Assembly (NCBI GenBank): GCA_946807835.1
Contig: OX327703.1
Span: 5,959,501 to 6,023,500, forward strand
From: Ailanthus altissimus
Lineage: Eukaryota > Streptophyta > Magnoliopsida > Sapindales > Simaroubaceae
Length of the DNA stretch: 64,000 nucleotides
Direction of reading: 5' to 3'
A program made the translations under genes and the position numbers. Positions 13,013-23,130 of the stretch are shown here, piece by piece. Position 1 is the stretch's first letter. Each line of letters starts with the position of its first letter. The notes under the pieces were generated by a model that was given only the letters and a program-made list of their open reading frames with translations, made no database searches and was not told where the DNA came from.

Positions 13013-14845
13013 TTTCAGTGAATATACTATGTGTTCCCACTCAACATACTAAATTATCCCATTCAATATACTACGTGTTCCCACTCAATATACTACGTGT
13101 TCCCACTCAGTTTACTACGTGTTCCAACTTAACATACTAAATGTTCCCACTCAACGTGTTTTCACTCAATTTACTACGTGTTCCCACTTAACATAATATA
13201 TGTTCCTACTCAATATACATCGTGTTCTCACTCATTATACTACTTGTTTCTACTCAATTTATTACATGTTCCCACTCAATAAACTACGTGTTCCTACTTA
13301 ACATACTAAATGTTCTCACTCAATATACATCGTGTTCCAACTCAATATATTACGTGTTCCCACTCAATATACTACGTGTTCTCACTCAATACACTACGTG
13401 TTTCAACTTAATATAATAAATGTTCCCACTCAATATATAACTTGTTCCCACTCAGTATACTACATTTTCTCACTCAATACACTACGTGTTTCCACTTAAT
13501 ATACTAAATGTTCATACTCAATGTACAACGTATTCCTACTCAATATACTATGTGTTACCACTTAACATACTATATGTTCCCACTCAATATACAATGTGTT
13601 CTCACTCAATATATTACGTGTTTCCAATTAATATACTACATGTTCTCACTTAACATGCTAACTGTTCCTACTCAATATATTATTTGTTCTCACTTAGCAT
13701 ACTAACTGTTCCTACTCAATATATTAAATATTTCCATTTAATATACTATGTGTTCCCACTCAATATATTAAATGTTCCGACTTAACATACTACATATTCC
13801 TACACATATACTACGTGTTCCTACTTAATATACTACCTGTTCGTACTTAACATACTAACTGTTCCCACTCAATATACTACTTGTTGTCCTTTAATATACT
13901 ACGTGTTTCCACTTTTGTTCCCACTTAATATACTATATGTTCCTATTTAAGATATTACTTATTTCCACTTAACATACTAAATGTTTCTACTTAATATACT
14001 GCGCGTTCCTACTCAATATATTAAATGTTCCCACTTAATATATTACGTATTCCACTCAATATATTACGTGATCCCACTTAATATATTAATTGTTTGTACT
14101 TAACATAATAACTGTTCCCACTCAATATATTATGTGTTGCCACTTAATATACTACGTGTTTCCACTCAATATACTACGTGTTCCCACTCAATATAATATG
14201 TGTTCTCACTTAACATAATACGTGTTCCCACTCAATATAATATGTGTTCCCACTTAACAAACTACACGTTCTCACTCAATATACAACGTGTTCCCAATTA
14301 ATATACTACGTGTTCCCACTCAATTTACTACCTGTTCTCAGTTAATATACTACTTTGTTCTCACTTAACATACTAACTGTTTCTACTCAATATATTACTT
14401 GTTCCAACTTTACATACTAACTGTTCCTACTTAATATATTAAATGTTCCCACTTAATATACTACGTGTTCCCACTCAATATATTAAATGTTCCCACTTAA
14501 TATACTACGTATTCTCACTCAATATACTGCGTGTTACCACTTAATATACTATCTGTTCACACTTAACTTACTACATGTTCCCACTCAATATACTACCTGT
14601 TTACACTTAATATACTATGTATTTTCACTTAATATACTACGTGTTTCTACTTAATATATTACTTGTTTCCACTTAACATACTAAATATTCCTACTTAATA
14701 TACTATGTGTTTTCACTCAATATATTAAATGTTCCTATTTAATATACTACGTATTCCCACTTAATATACTATTTGTTCTCACTTAATATACTACGTGTTC
14801 CTAGTGAATATACTACGTGTTCCCACTCAATATACTACATTTAAC
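13013..14845 (-). repeat. Array B, minus orientation: the same 22-bp minisatellite inverted
   Basis: From about 13020 every unit reads as the reverse complement, for example ACTACGTGTTCCCACTCAAT. Roughly 80 copies follow to 14845. The switch passes through a short unmatched stretch, AAATATTTTCAGTG, near 13006-13020. The same ATGTTAAGT-type variants occur as in the plus block. Confidence 0.95.
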
Positions 14846-16378
14846 ATAATAGGAATTGAATTTAAAATTAGAATTGAAATTATAACCTTTAACAAAATTA
14901 GAATTAAAATTGTATTTGAAATTATAACATTTAAACTAATTGAAACTAAAATTGGATTGTAATTGCAACATTTAATAAAATTAAAATTGAAATTGGATTT
15001 CAAATGTAATATTTAATGTACTTAATGTAATTGAAATTAAATTTAAAGTTAAAATTGAAATTATAACATTTAACGTATTTAAAATTGTAATTAGAATTGC
15101 ATTTAGAATTACAACATTCAACGTACTTGGAATTAAAATTAAAATTATATTTAGAATTATAACATTTAATATAATTAGAATTAAAAATTGATTTGAAATA
15201 TAACATTTAATGTAAATGAGATTAAAATTATAATTTAAGTGATAATATTTAACATTATTAAAATTAGATTTGAAATTATAATATTTACATAATTGAAATT
15301 AAAATTGGAATTGAGATTATAACATTTAATGTAATTACAATTGAAATTGGATTTCAATAACATTTAACGTATATGAAATTAAATTTAAAATTAGATTTGT
15401 AATTATAATATTTAATGTAGTTAAAATTAAATTTAAAATTAGATTTTATAACTATAATATTAAACGTAATTGAAATTAATATTGAATTTGAAATTATAAC
15501 ATATAATGTAATTAAAATTAAAATTGAAATTGGAATTATAATATTTTACGTAATTGAAATCGAAATTAGAATTGGATTTATAATATTTAATATAATTAAA
15601 ATTAAATTTTGAATTAGAAATATAACATTTAATGTTATTGAAATTGTAATTAGAATAATAATATTTAACATAATTAAAATCAAAATTAGAATTAAAATTA
15701 TAACATCTTACGTAATTGAAATCGACATTGTAATTAAATATAACATTTAAATTAATTAAAATTATAATTGTATTTGAAATTATAATATTTAACATAATTA
15801 AAATTGATATTGAAATTATAACATTTAACATAATGAAATTAGAATCAAAATTATAATATTTAATGTAATTAAAATTAAAATTATAACATTTAACATAACT
15901 GAAACTGAAATTAAATTTAGAACTATAACATTTTATGTAATTAAAATTGAAATTACAATATTTAATGTAATTAAATTTGAATTTCAAATTAGAATTGGAA
16001 TTATAAAATTTAATGTAATTGAAATTAAAATTAGATTTAGAATTATCAACATTTAATGTAATTAAATTTGAAATTAAAATTAATTTTAGAATTAAAAAAA
16101 TTTAACTTAATTTAAATTAAATTTAAATTAGAATTAGATTTATAATATTTAATACAATTAAAATTGAAATTAATTTTATAATTATAATATTTAACCTAAT
16201 TGAAATTAAAATTAAAAATTAAAATTTAATCTATAGCATTTAACATAACTGAAATTGAATTTAAAATTATAATATTTTACGTTATTAAAATTAGAATTGA
16301 AATTAAAATTATAATATTTAACATAATTAAAATATAAATTAAATTTAAAATTATAACATTTATTGTAATCGAAAGTAA
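14846..16378 (-). repeat. Array A, minus orientation, right arm
   Basis: The reverse complement of the left-arm hexamer array: AACATTTAATGTAATTGAAA and related units with variable GAAATT or AAAATT hexamer numbers. It follows array B with no spacer and is shorter than the left array (about 1.5 kb against 2.3 kb). The I/N/Y/F-rich open frames across it are artefacts of the 6-bp periodicity. Confidence 0.9.
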
Positions 16379-16740
16379 AAAAAATTTTATATGTATTTTG
16401 TCTTTATTTTTTTATTAATTGTTATCATTAAAATAATATTTAATTTATGTTTATAAATTTTTATATAAAATATATTTTATTTTTTGAAAATAAATATTAT
16501 AATAAAATTATTTTCTTTTTATTAATTTAATTTTAGACTTAAATAATTTTAAATTTATAACATAATTATATATATTAATTATATTAATATATAAAGGATC
16601 TGTATAAAAAAAAATTAAAATAACAGATAATATTTTATATTGTTAATCATTTTAATTATGTCAGTTGATTGTATGATACAGTCAGTTATACTGTAATTTA
16701 TTTTATTTTTTTAAAGTTTTAAAAATTATATATAAGCTGA
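16379..16740. repeat. Right outer edge of the mirror structure
   Basis: Extremely AT-rich to about 16620, then a segment (16650-16705) with GTCAGTTGATTGTATGATAC and TCAGTTATACTG. In reverse complement this aligns imperfectly with the left edge near 4565-4630. Confidence 0.5.
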
Positions 16741-18231
16741 CAAAAGTATTTTCTCTTTCATGTCAGGTTCTCCGTACCTGAAAAAGACAACTAATAAACC
16801 TAGTTCGATAAAACCCATGGCCTAGGTTCATGTCATTACGAACGTGTTGTGAACAGTACAACAAATATAGGCTACCCAGTTGTCACAAGGGATGCTCATA
16901 AAGCACACCATTATCACTATTATAATTTAAATCGAAGCAGCGATATTTGAATTCAAGATATGTCCACTTCAAATAATATACAGTAGATTTTTTATTATTA
17001 AATCATTTATTTAAAAAAAGTTTTAAGAAAAAACACTTTTTGTAAACTTCTCAATACCTCCTTTTTGGATTTAATTAATTTTTCTAATTTCATTTTTTTA
17101 TTTATAAAAACCTGTTCTTTTCGTATTTAAATCCAGTGGAGATATTTATAATTAGACTACAAACAAACAAAAATACATTTTTGTTTGAAAAAATAAAACT
17201 TATAAAAGAAATTATAATTTGCTCAAAAAAATGACCCCTTTTTTTTAGTGGTCACTATAGATTGTTCAACTGCAGAAAAACTGGGAAGAAGAAAAGAATA
17301 GATTTTTTTTAAGCAAAAGAGGTTGGTCATTGGATAACATAAGAAAGAAAAATGAGAATTTTATTAAAAGGTAGAATAAATATGCAAATGTCTTAAATAT
17401 TAATTCTAGCATTGTATTCAATAAAGCAAATAATAATTAAGATAGGGTTTTTTTGTTTTTTTTGGGGGGGGTGGAGGAGAGCGGGGGAGAGGGAACAAAT
17501 AAAATCTTATAAGCAAAGTTTTGAAAAGGAGAAAAAGATAGAGTAAATAGAGAGATTTTTTTTAAGGTTATTTTGGGATTAGTGGTTGTTCATTGATTGC
17601 TAATTGTAAATTTACAGGAGATCTGAAGCGCAATTTTTCTTGTGCTTTATTTTTCTTTACAGGGTCTTAAAGAAAAGCAGTTTTCTACCAGATTTTCTCC
17701 CATGATGTTTTTATTTTTCTTTTTATTATATTAATTATTTATTCATATAAAAATCATATTTACAATTATAATTACAATAAAATAATATTAATGTGCTTTA
17801 AGTTTTAGATATTTTATTTCATATAATACATACAACACAGACTAATTGGCATCAACTTTTGATTGATTTATTACAAGTTATATAGTATAAAAAAGTGTAA
17901 TAGATTATTTTAAAAATTACAATATCTCTTTATGTCAATATTAATGCTACACTTTTTATATTTTATCTTAAAATTTTTATTTAAAATATTGTGTCAAAAA
18001 ATTATTAAGTGATGAAATAATATAATAAATAATTATAAAAATTATACAATTTTATGATTTCATAATTATTTAATATATTAATTTTATATAAAAATTTTAA
18101 AATAATATTTATAAAATGTAATATTACTCTTCTACCAAATAAACTCATAAGGCATTATATGCCATTTATAAAATGAAAATTTTGATATATTTTGCTGATC
18201 TTATTGAGTTTTTTTTTTTCAAAGTCATCAA
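16741..18231. other. AT-rich flank upstream of the NAC gene
   Basis: No coding sequence recognised. At 16765-16980 there is a less AT-rich, unclassified stretch (CTCCGTACCTG, CCATGGCCTAGG and similar). At 17459-17492 a G-rich run follows poly-T. The rest is long A and T tracts. Confidence 0.5.
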
Positions 18232-18375
18232 TATCTGCTTCGGCGGGGCACATCTCGGAGAAAATTGGATCTTATCGAAGGGCCCTACAACAGCGGAGGG
18301 GTCGCGGCTCAGTGCAAAATCGTTGGTCTCAGTGGAGGACGGCTATGCCACGGATGAATATCATGCCCACTGAGA
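18232..18375. other. GC-rich, exon-like island of unknown origin
   Basis: An abruptly GC-rich block of about 140 bp in very AT-rich surroundings, open in two plus-strand frames to about 18373 and 18383. One frame contains KGPTTAEGSRLSAKSLVSVE, the other SYRRALQQRRGRGSVQNRWS. I do not recognise either. It could be a leftover exon or gene fragment, or a fragment of a mobile element. It has no clear splice link to the NAC gene 450 bp downstream. Confidence 0.4.
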
Positions 18376-18772
18376 GAAAATAAAAGACAAGGCAAAGAAA
18401 TATAAAAATAAAATAGACGAAACAAAAAAAAAAGAGAAATGAGTAGAGAGGGGTGGCTATGTTTTACATCCAGTGGAGGAGAGAACTTTAGGTGGTGGCA
18501 CTAAGTTGTCCTCCTCGATTTGAGAGAAAAGTACATAACTCTTTGTTGAGATTAATTTAAAAGAAAAAACAAAAAATCAATACACTTGCAATAAGATTAG
18601 GAGAATACTGTTAAATTGAAAAGACATTACAGTTAAGAATTATCATAATATTTTTTTAATAAATTTATAATTTTTATATAATTTATAATATATTAAAAAA
18701 TTTACTATTACGGTAAACTATATACCCCACTAAATTTATATATACAAATATGTTATATTCTTCTAATTTCTC
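18376..18772. other. Region immediately upstream of the NAC gene
   Basis: Purine-rich then AT-rich sequence with no coding frame of note. It presumably contains the promoter. Confidence 0.4.
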
Positions 18773-18780
18773 TATAAAAG
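18773..18780 (+). promoter_or_regulatory. Candidate TATA box of the NAC gene
   Basis: TATAAAAG is the best TATA match close to the gene. It lies 45 bp before the chosen ATG, which would leave a leader of only about 15-20 nt. The true start of transcription may therefore be elsewhere. Confidence 0.4.
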
Positions 18781-18824
18781 GAACGGCTAATATAATACTT
18801 GGTCTCACTTCCGGAATTCTATTG

Positions 18825-20485
18825 ATGATGGTGATGATGCCATTGCCAACTGGGTTTCGGTTCAATCCCACAGATGAAGAGCTCGTCCAATTGCTACAGA
18901 GGAAAGATTCTGGCCACCAAATGCCTATTCATAGCCATTTCATTCCTGAAAAAGATGTCTACGAGCTTGATCCAAAACATCTTCAATGTCTGTTAAACTC
19001 CCTTCTTTCTTCTGGGCATTCTATATGTTCCGTGATTTACTTTACTGAGAGCTTTGCATTTTTTATTTCATTCCTGACTAATGGCCACATTGTAAAAAAA
19101 GAAATTTCTACAATGTTGGCATTTTCAATTGGAAATAACATCACTGCCAGTTGAAATCCTCGCATTGCGTGAATTGTTCATTTAATTCTCAGTTTGCACA
19201 AATTTATTCGTCTTGTGTAAATCTGTTCTATATTTGTGTTTTCAACTCTCTCAGAGCTGGATAAAGTACTTTTAGTTGCATTCACTTGGAGTTGAGCTGG
19301 CTTTACTAAATTTCATGTACCTCTCGTGTTGAAAAACAGAACTATATCCGAATTTTAAATCGAATGAGCACTTTATTTTGTAACTCATTTGTGATAAAGA
19401 TGATTCCACATTTTGCCAAATTATTTTTTTTATATTTACAATCTAACGTACCTTTTTTTTTTATATCGGATATACAGGGGATACCAATGTAGCACTATCC
19501 AAGAACGAAAGATTTTACTACTGCTTGAAGGACAACGATTCAAGAGAAGTTTCAGGCCAAGGATGGTGGAGAGCCACAGGCCATATTAAAAAAGTTTATG
19601 CTCATAATGATACTAAAATTCAACCTCTTGTTGGTTACAAGAGACCCCTAACATTTCACAGATTTAGAGATCTTGACAGTAATAATAATAAAAGAAAGCG
19701 GAACAAAGCCATCAAGACTAACTGGATTATGCATGAATATAGCCTTGAATCCCACACCACGGTTTGTGCCCTTTTATATTATCCTTAATTTCTTTTTATT
19801 TAGTTACTTGAATAATGTTAATCAATATTAATTCATGTGATCTCCCGTGAGTAGTTGAATTAAATGTTTCTATAATGAAGTTAGGTATAATTTTTAAGTT
19901 AGGTAATTAGAACTCTTTTTAAGTTCCGTTAGAGGATTGAAAATTCAATTTTCATTTGTCCTTAAATAGCATGAACATAGTCATCTTATTTTCTTTATTC
20001 TCTTTTCTCACTTAAATATATTCTTAAGTTTAATTTTGGGTAAGAAGGAATGAATTGTTATTTTTATTGTTTTCCAGGATTGGAGACTTTGTAAGATCAA
20101 ATTTAAGGGAAAGCCAAGTGTTCAAGAAGAACTTGAGAATATTAGAAAAGTGGGCGCTTCCATGCTTGCTGAAGCTGAACAACGGCAGCAGCAGCCTGAT
20201 TTTGTTGCTCAACAGCAACAACAACAGCAAACTCAGAAGTTGGAGCTTGAATACCATAAAAATCAGCAATATTATTCCTTTCAACTGGACAATAATTTGT
20301 ATGAACCATACCCTAATATCCTAGAAAGCATTCAAATGGAAGCAATCAATGTCGAGCAACAACAGCAGTCGAAATCAGACTTATATGATCCTTACTATGA
20401 TTACTACTTTGATAATGATCAGCTGGAGCTACCTGCACATTCATCAGAGCAAGTATTACCTGGCCTTTGGTCTTGGCAGAATTAG
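18825..20485 (+). CDS. NAC-domain transcription factor, three exons
   Basis: A plant-specific DNA-binding transcription factor, expected in the nucleus. Proposed exons are 18825-18987, 19478-19761 and 20078-20485 (855 nt, 284 residues), joined across GT-AG introns of 490 and 316 bp with phases 1 and 0. Exon 1 holds NAC subdomains A (LPTGFRFNPTDEELVQLLQR, residues about 7-26) and B (IPEKDVYELDP). Exon 2 holds C and D: ERFYYCLKD, GWWRATG (most NACs have GYWKATG), LVGYKRPLTFHRFRDL, a lysine/arginine-rich insert (NNNKRKRNKA, a possible nuclear signal) and KTNWIMHEYSLE. Exon 3 opens with DWRLCKIKFKGKP, the end of the NAC fold. It continues into a glutamine-rich tail (seven Q at about 194-200, four more near 242) and an acidic, tyrosine-rich segment before the stop, probably the activation region. 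The start is the first of two adjacent ATGs (MMVMMPLPTG). An in-frame ATG at 18750 would add 25 unrelated residues. The intron positions match the usual NAC structure. The reading frame looks intact; expression and target genes cannot be judged. Confidence 0.88.
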
Positions 20486-20832
20486 TTTCTCTTTTCTTCT
20501 TCTTTTTAATTATCACATGGCCTAGTCCACAGAACTCTCACCTTCTGCTCCAATACAAATTAAACGTAATATCCATTCAAAATTTGTAAACTTAATTTTG
20601 TATTTTCTTTTTCTTTTTTTCCTTTTTATGACATCTTCAATGTTGTTTAAAATTTAAATGAATGGAAAATAATCGGAGTATTCTTCTTCTCCTTCTTGAA
20701 GCTCTGGGGACACCCCAATGTTATTGTATTGAGATTCACAGAAATCTATATTCACATATGTTACTTTCATCATCTCATTTTTCTCATTTTTGCACAGTTT
20801 TTACAGTAGCCTTGTCTGACCCTAAACCTATT
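20486..20832 (+). other. 3' flank of the NAC gene
   Basis: Contains the presumed 3' UTR (pyrimidine-rich, then AT-rich) up to the edge of the next retroelement. A 69-residue frame starting at 20662 has no recognisable feature and is probably chance. Confidence 0.45.
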
Positions 20833-21463
20833 TATTCAAGAATTAGCAACCTTAGTACTACTCCCACTTAACAATTAGCCTTTATTCTAATATAAGTTTG
20901 TTGGGGGATTTTTTTAGTGTGTACTCTGAAAAATCCTAAGTGAATACAGAAGACTTCAATCACAAATAATCAATAATAAAAACAAGATCACCATAAAGAT
21001 ATAAAACAATTGCACAATTAGTTACGCGTGGTTTGACAACAAGCGCTTATGTCCACGGCAGATCATAGGATCTTAGTCTCTTTTATTAAATTCACAAAGA
21101 ACACAGATCACAAAGTTCTTTCTCAAGAGATTTTCAAAGAATACAATCGATTAAGAGTTCGCAAAGGATCTATCAATGCTAACTTGATCACTCAGATCTC
21201 AAGCACTCCCTATGGCACTCTCTTGTTCACTTAGCACTTAAGGCTCTCTACCTCTCTATTTTCTCTCTTGGAGTTTCCCTATAATGCTTTATTAAATCTA
21301 AAGGGTTACAAAGGTTTATATAGTATTTAAAAAGTCTAAAAAAATCCCTATTTCTAGTTAGAATAAGAGTCCACATGTTGTAGGAGTTCAAAAATCGACT
21401 TTGGGATGCATTACTTGCCTAAAACATTCTACCTTAAGTGGTGCCTAGGTGCCAAGGCCTACA
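20833..21463 (-). mobile_element. 3' LTR of a minus-strand copia element
   Basis: About 631 bp. It aligns along its length with 23131-25177 once the insertion there is removed. Shared text includes ACAAGATCACCATAAAGA, TTTATTAA(A/G)TTCACAAAGAA and GGTGCCTAGGTGCCAAGGCC. The outer end is decayed: it begins TATTCAAGAATTAGC where the other LTR has TGTTGAGGAATCAGC. Confidence 0.8.
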
Positions 21464-23115
21464 AATATGTAGTTTATTTCTCGCGTCTTATGCTCCCTTC
21501 CTTATTTTTGACTTTCGTTTTCAACCCTTGCTTGTCTGTCTAATGTGTCTTAAACCTTGTCTTGACTTCTCATTGGTTTTCAACTTAAAAGTTATGCTTA
21601 AACATAATTTTGAATCACTAAATTCTATTAAGCTTCTCCATGATTCAAAATCTCTCTTCAATAAGCCTTTTAGGATCAATCCATGCCTAATGCTATATCA
21701 CTTAGCTATCTTCAATTAAGTCTGTGTTTAGAATTAACTCATCTTGAGTTCGTGAATTGGGTCTCCAAAGATATGAGTGCTTCTTGCCTGGGTTAGCCTT
21801 TCCATTGTCATCTCCATGTCCCTTTTAACACTATGATTACAAACTCTTGGTAGCCAAAACTTATTCATGTCGTCACTATCCTTTCTACACATTCTCTTTC
21901 AACCCCTATCATCATGGTAAGCTAATCTCCTATGCTACTTTATTGTTTGTATTCCCTCAACAATCTATATCGAGCCACCTACAGCCATCCCATCAAGCAC
22001 ATATAGCCATTTGTGCTTCTCAACATTTATTATCACTATAAACACTTTCACTACCTTTAGTATTCATTTTTTTGCCTTAATTAAATGACCATATTTATCT
22101 AGCTCTCTTAGGGATATCAAGTTCCTCTTAACTCGAGGAACGTGCTTTATACTAACCAACTCTCTTATCTTTACATCATACATCTTCATCCTTACATCAC
22201 TAATCCCCATGACTTCACTAACCATATTATTACCCATTAGTACTTCACCCCTAATGGATTTGTAATTAGTGAACAAAGATATATTAGGGCATATATGGAC
22301 ACTGTAGCAAGAATCTAGTATTCAGTCCCTAGCATGCTTCTCATTTGAGGCTACTAATAATTCTATAACTTTCAAGTCATTCTTTCAAACTATTGCAGTA
22401 TCTCTATCTCTCTTTCTTTTTGGGAAATCCCTTATTATGTATTTTTCTTTCTTACAAAGAAATACTTCTAAAATCTCCTATTTGATTGATTTTTTATTTT
22501 CTATTTCTTTCATTTGCAACCAAACGGTTGTATTATCGGATTCAGACCACTTCCTAAATTCTTTAGAGTTCAACGAGGCTTTAACATCACTCATCATTAA
22601 AGTCTGTTTGCCATACATGAGTGTGTCTGCGAAGTGCTCATAACTTGGTGGTAAACACAACAAGATGATGGCATTGTCTTCATCCTCGATCTTAATATCT
22701 ATTATCTCAAGATCTATTATTAGTCAATGACAATTGATACAACTTCTTCTTGATAGATACACGATTCACCAAGGACTTCATCATGAAAAGGGCATCAAGC
22801 TCATTTCATACACCATTTGTTGTCTTATCTTCAGCCACCTCTCATAGTACTTTATCGCTCAATGATATAATCACAGAATTATAGGTTCTCTTTTCAATGG
22901 TTTTCTTATCTAACTTAGATCTAGGTTTCACATGTTTCTTCTATTCACTAGTTTTTACTTGAGTTTCCTCAAAGGCTGAATTTAACCCTTGACTTACTAG
23001 TAGAGCCATAACTTTTACCTTTCATAGATTGAAATCATTTTACCCATTGAACTCTTCTATCTTATGCTTTTGAGTTGTCATGGTTAATACTATTTAGGTA
23101 TATTCCACGACCTAG
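21464..23115 (-). pseudogene. Internally deleted copia gag/protease relic
   Basis: The minus strand opens at about 23081 with MTTQKHKIEEFNG, the usual start of this gag type. It continues with SVIISLSDKVL, NELDALFMMKSLVNRVSIKK and, at 22663-22478, LPPSYEHFADTLMYGKQTLM and DVKASLNSKEFRKW, all of the UBN2-type gag domain. At 22276-22064 GEVLMGNNMVSEVMGISDVR and LVSIKHVPRVKRNLISLREL match the protease region. A pre-integrase remnant (LYVLDGMAVGGS) lies near 21960. Integrase, reverse transcriptase and RNase H are missing, so the element has lost most of pol and has stops in gag. Confidence 0.85.
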
Positions 23116-23127
23116 GCTCTGATATCA
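23116..23127 (-). promoter_or_regulatory. Primer-binding site, initiator tRNA-Met type
   Basis: The minus strand reads TGATATCAGAGC, one mismatch from TGGTATCAGAGC, three bases inside the CA end of the adjacent LTR. This fixes the orientation of the element. Confidence 0.8.
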
Positions 23128-23130
23128 GTT

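Larger units (their letters stand above)
4551..16740. mobile_element. Giant mirror-symmetric foldback-like element with compound satellite arms
   Basis: Order along the plus strand: a short unique edge with CAGTACAGTC and TCATACAACTGACTGTC text (about 4565-4600); array A in plus orientation; a spacer; array B in plus orientation; an orientation switch near 13015; array B in minus orientation; array A in minus orientation; and an edge at about 16650-16705 whose reverse complement (CAGTATAACTGACTGTATCA, then TACAATC) resembles the left edge. Arms are unequal: left about 8.4 kb, right about 3.7 kb. The left arm also contains a 625-bp MITE and a 630-bp spacer with no counterpart on the right. Terminal inverted repeats built of tandem repeats are the hallmark of Foldback elements, hence the call. 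No transposase is seen and no target-site duplication could be fixed. An inverted duplication of two adjacent satellites is the alternative. Confidence 0.55.

Noticed and set aside
9286..13705. Many open frames rich in Y, T, C, S, F, P, L and N with a 22-residue repeat in arrays B plus and minus
   Set aside because: They are the direct translation of a 22-bp tandem repeat in all frames. There is no start context, codon bias or end conservation, so they are not genes.
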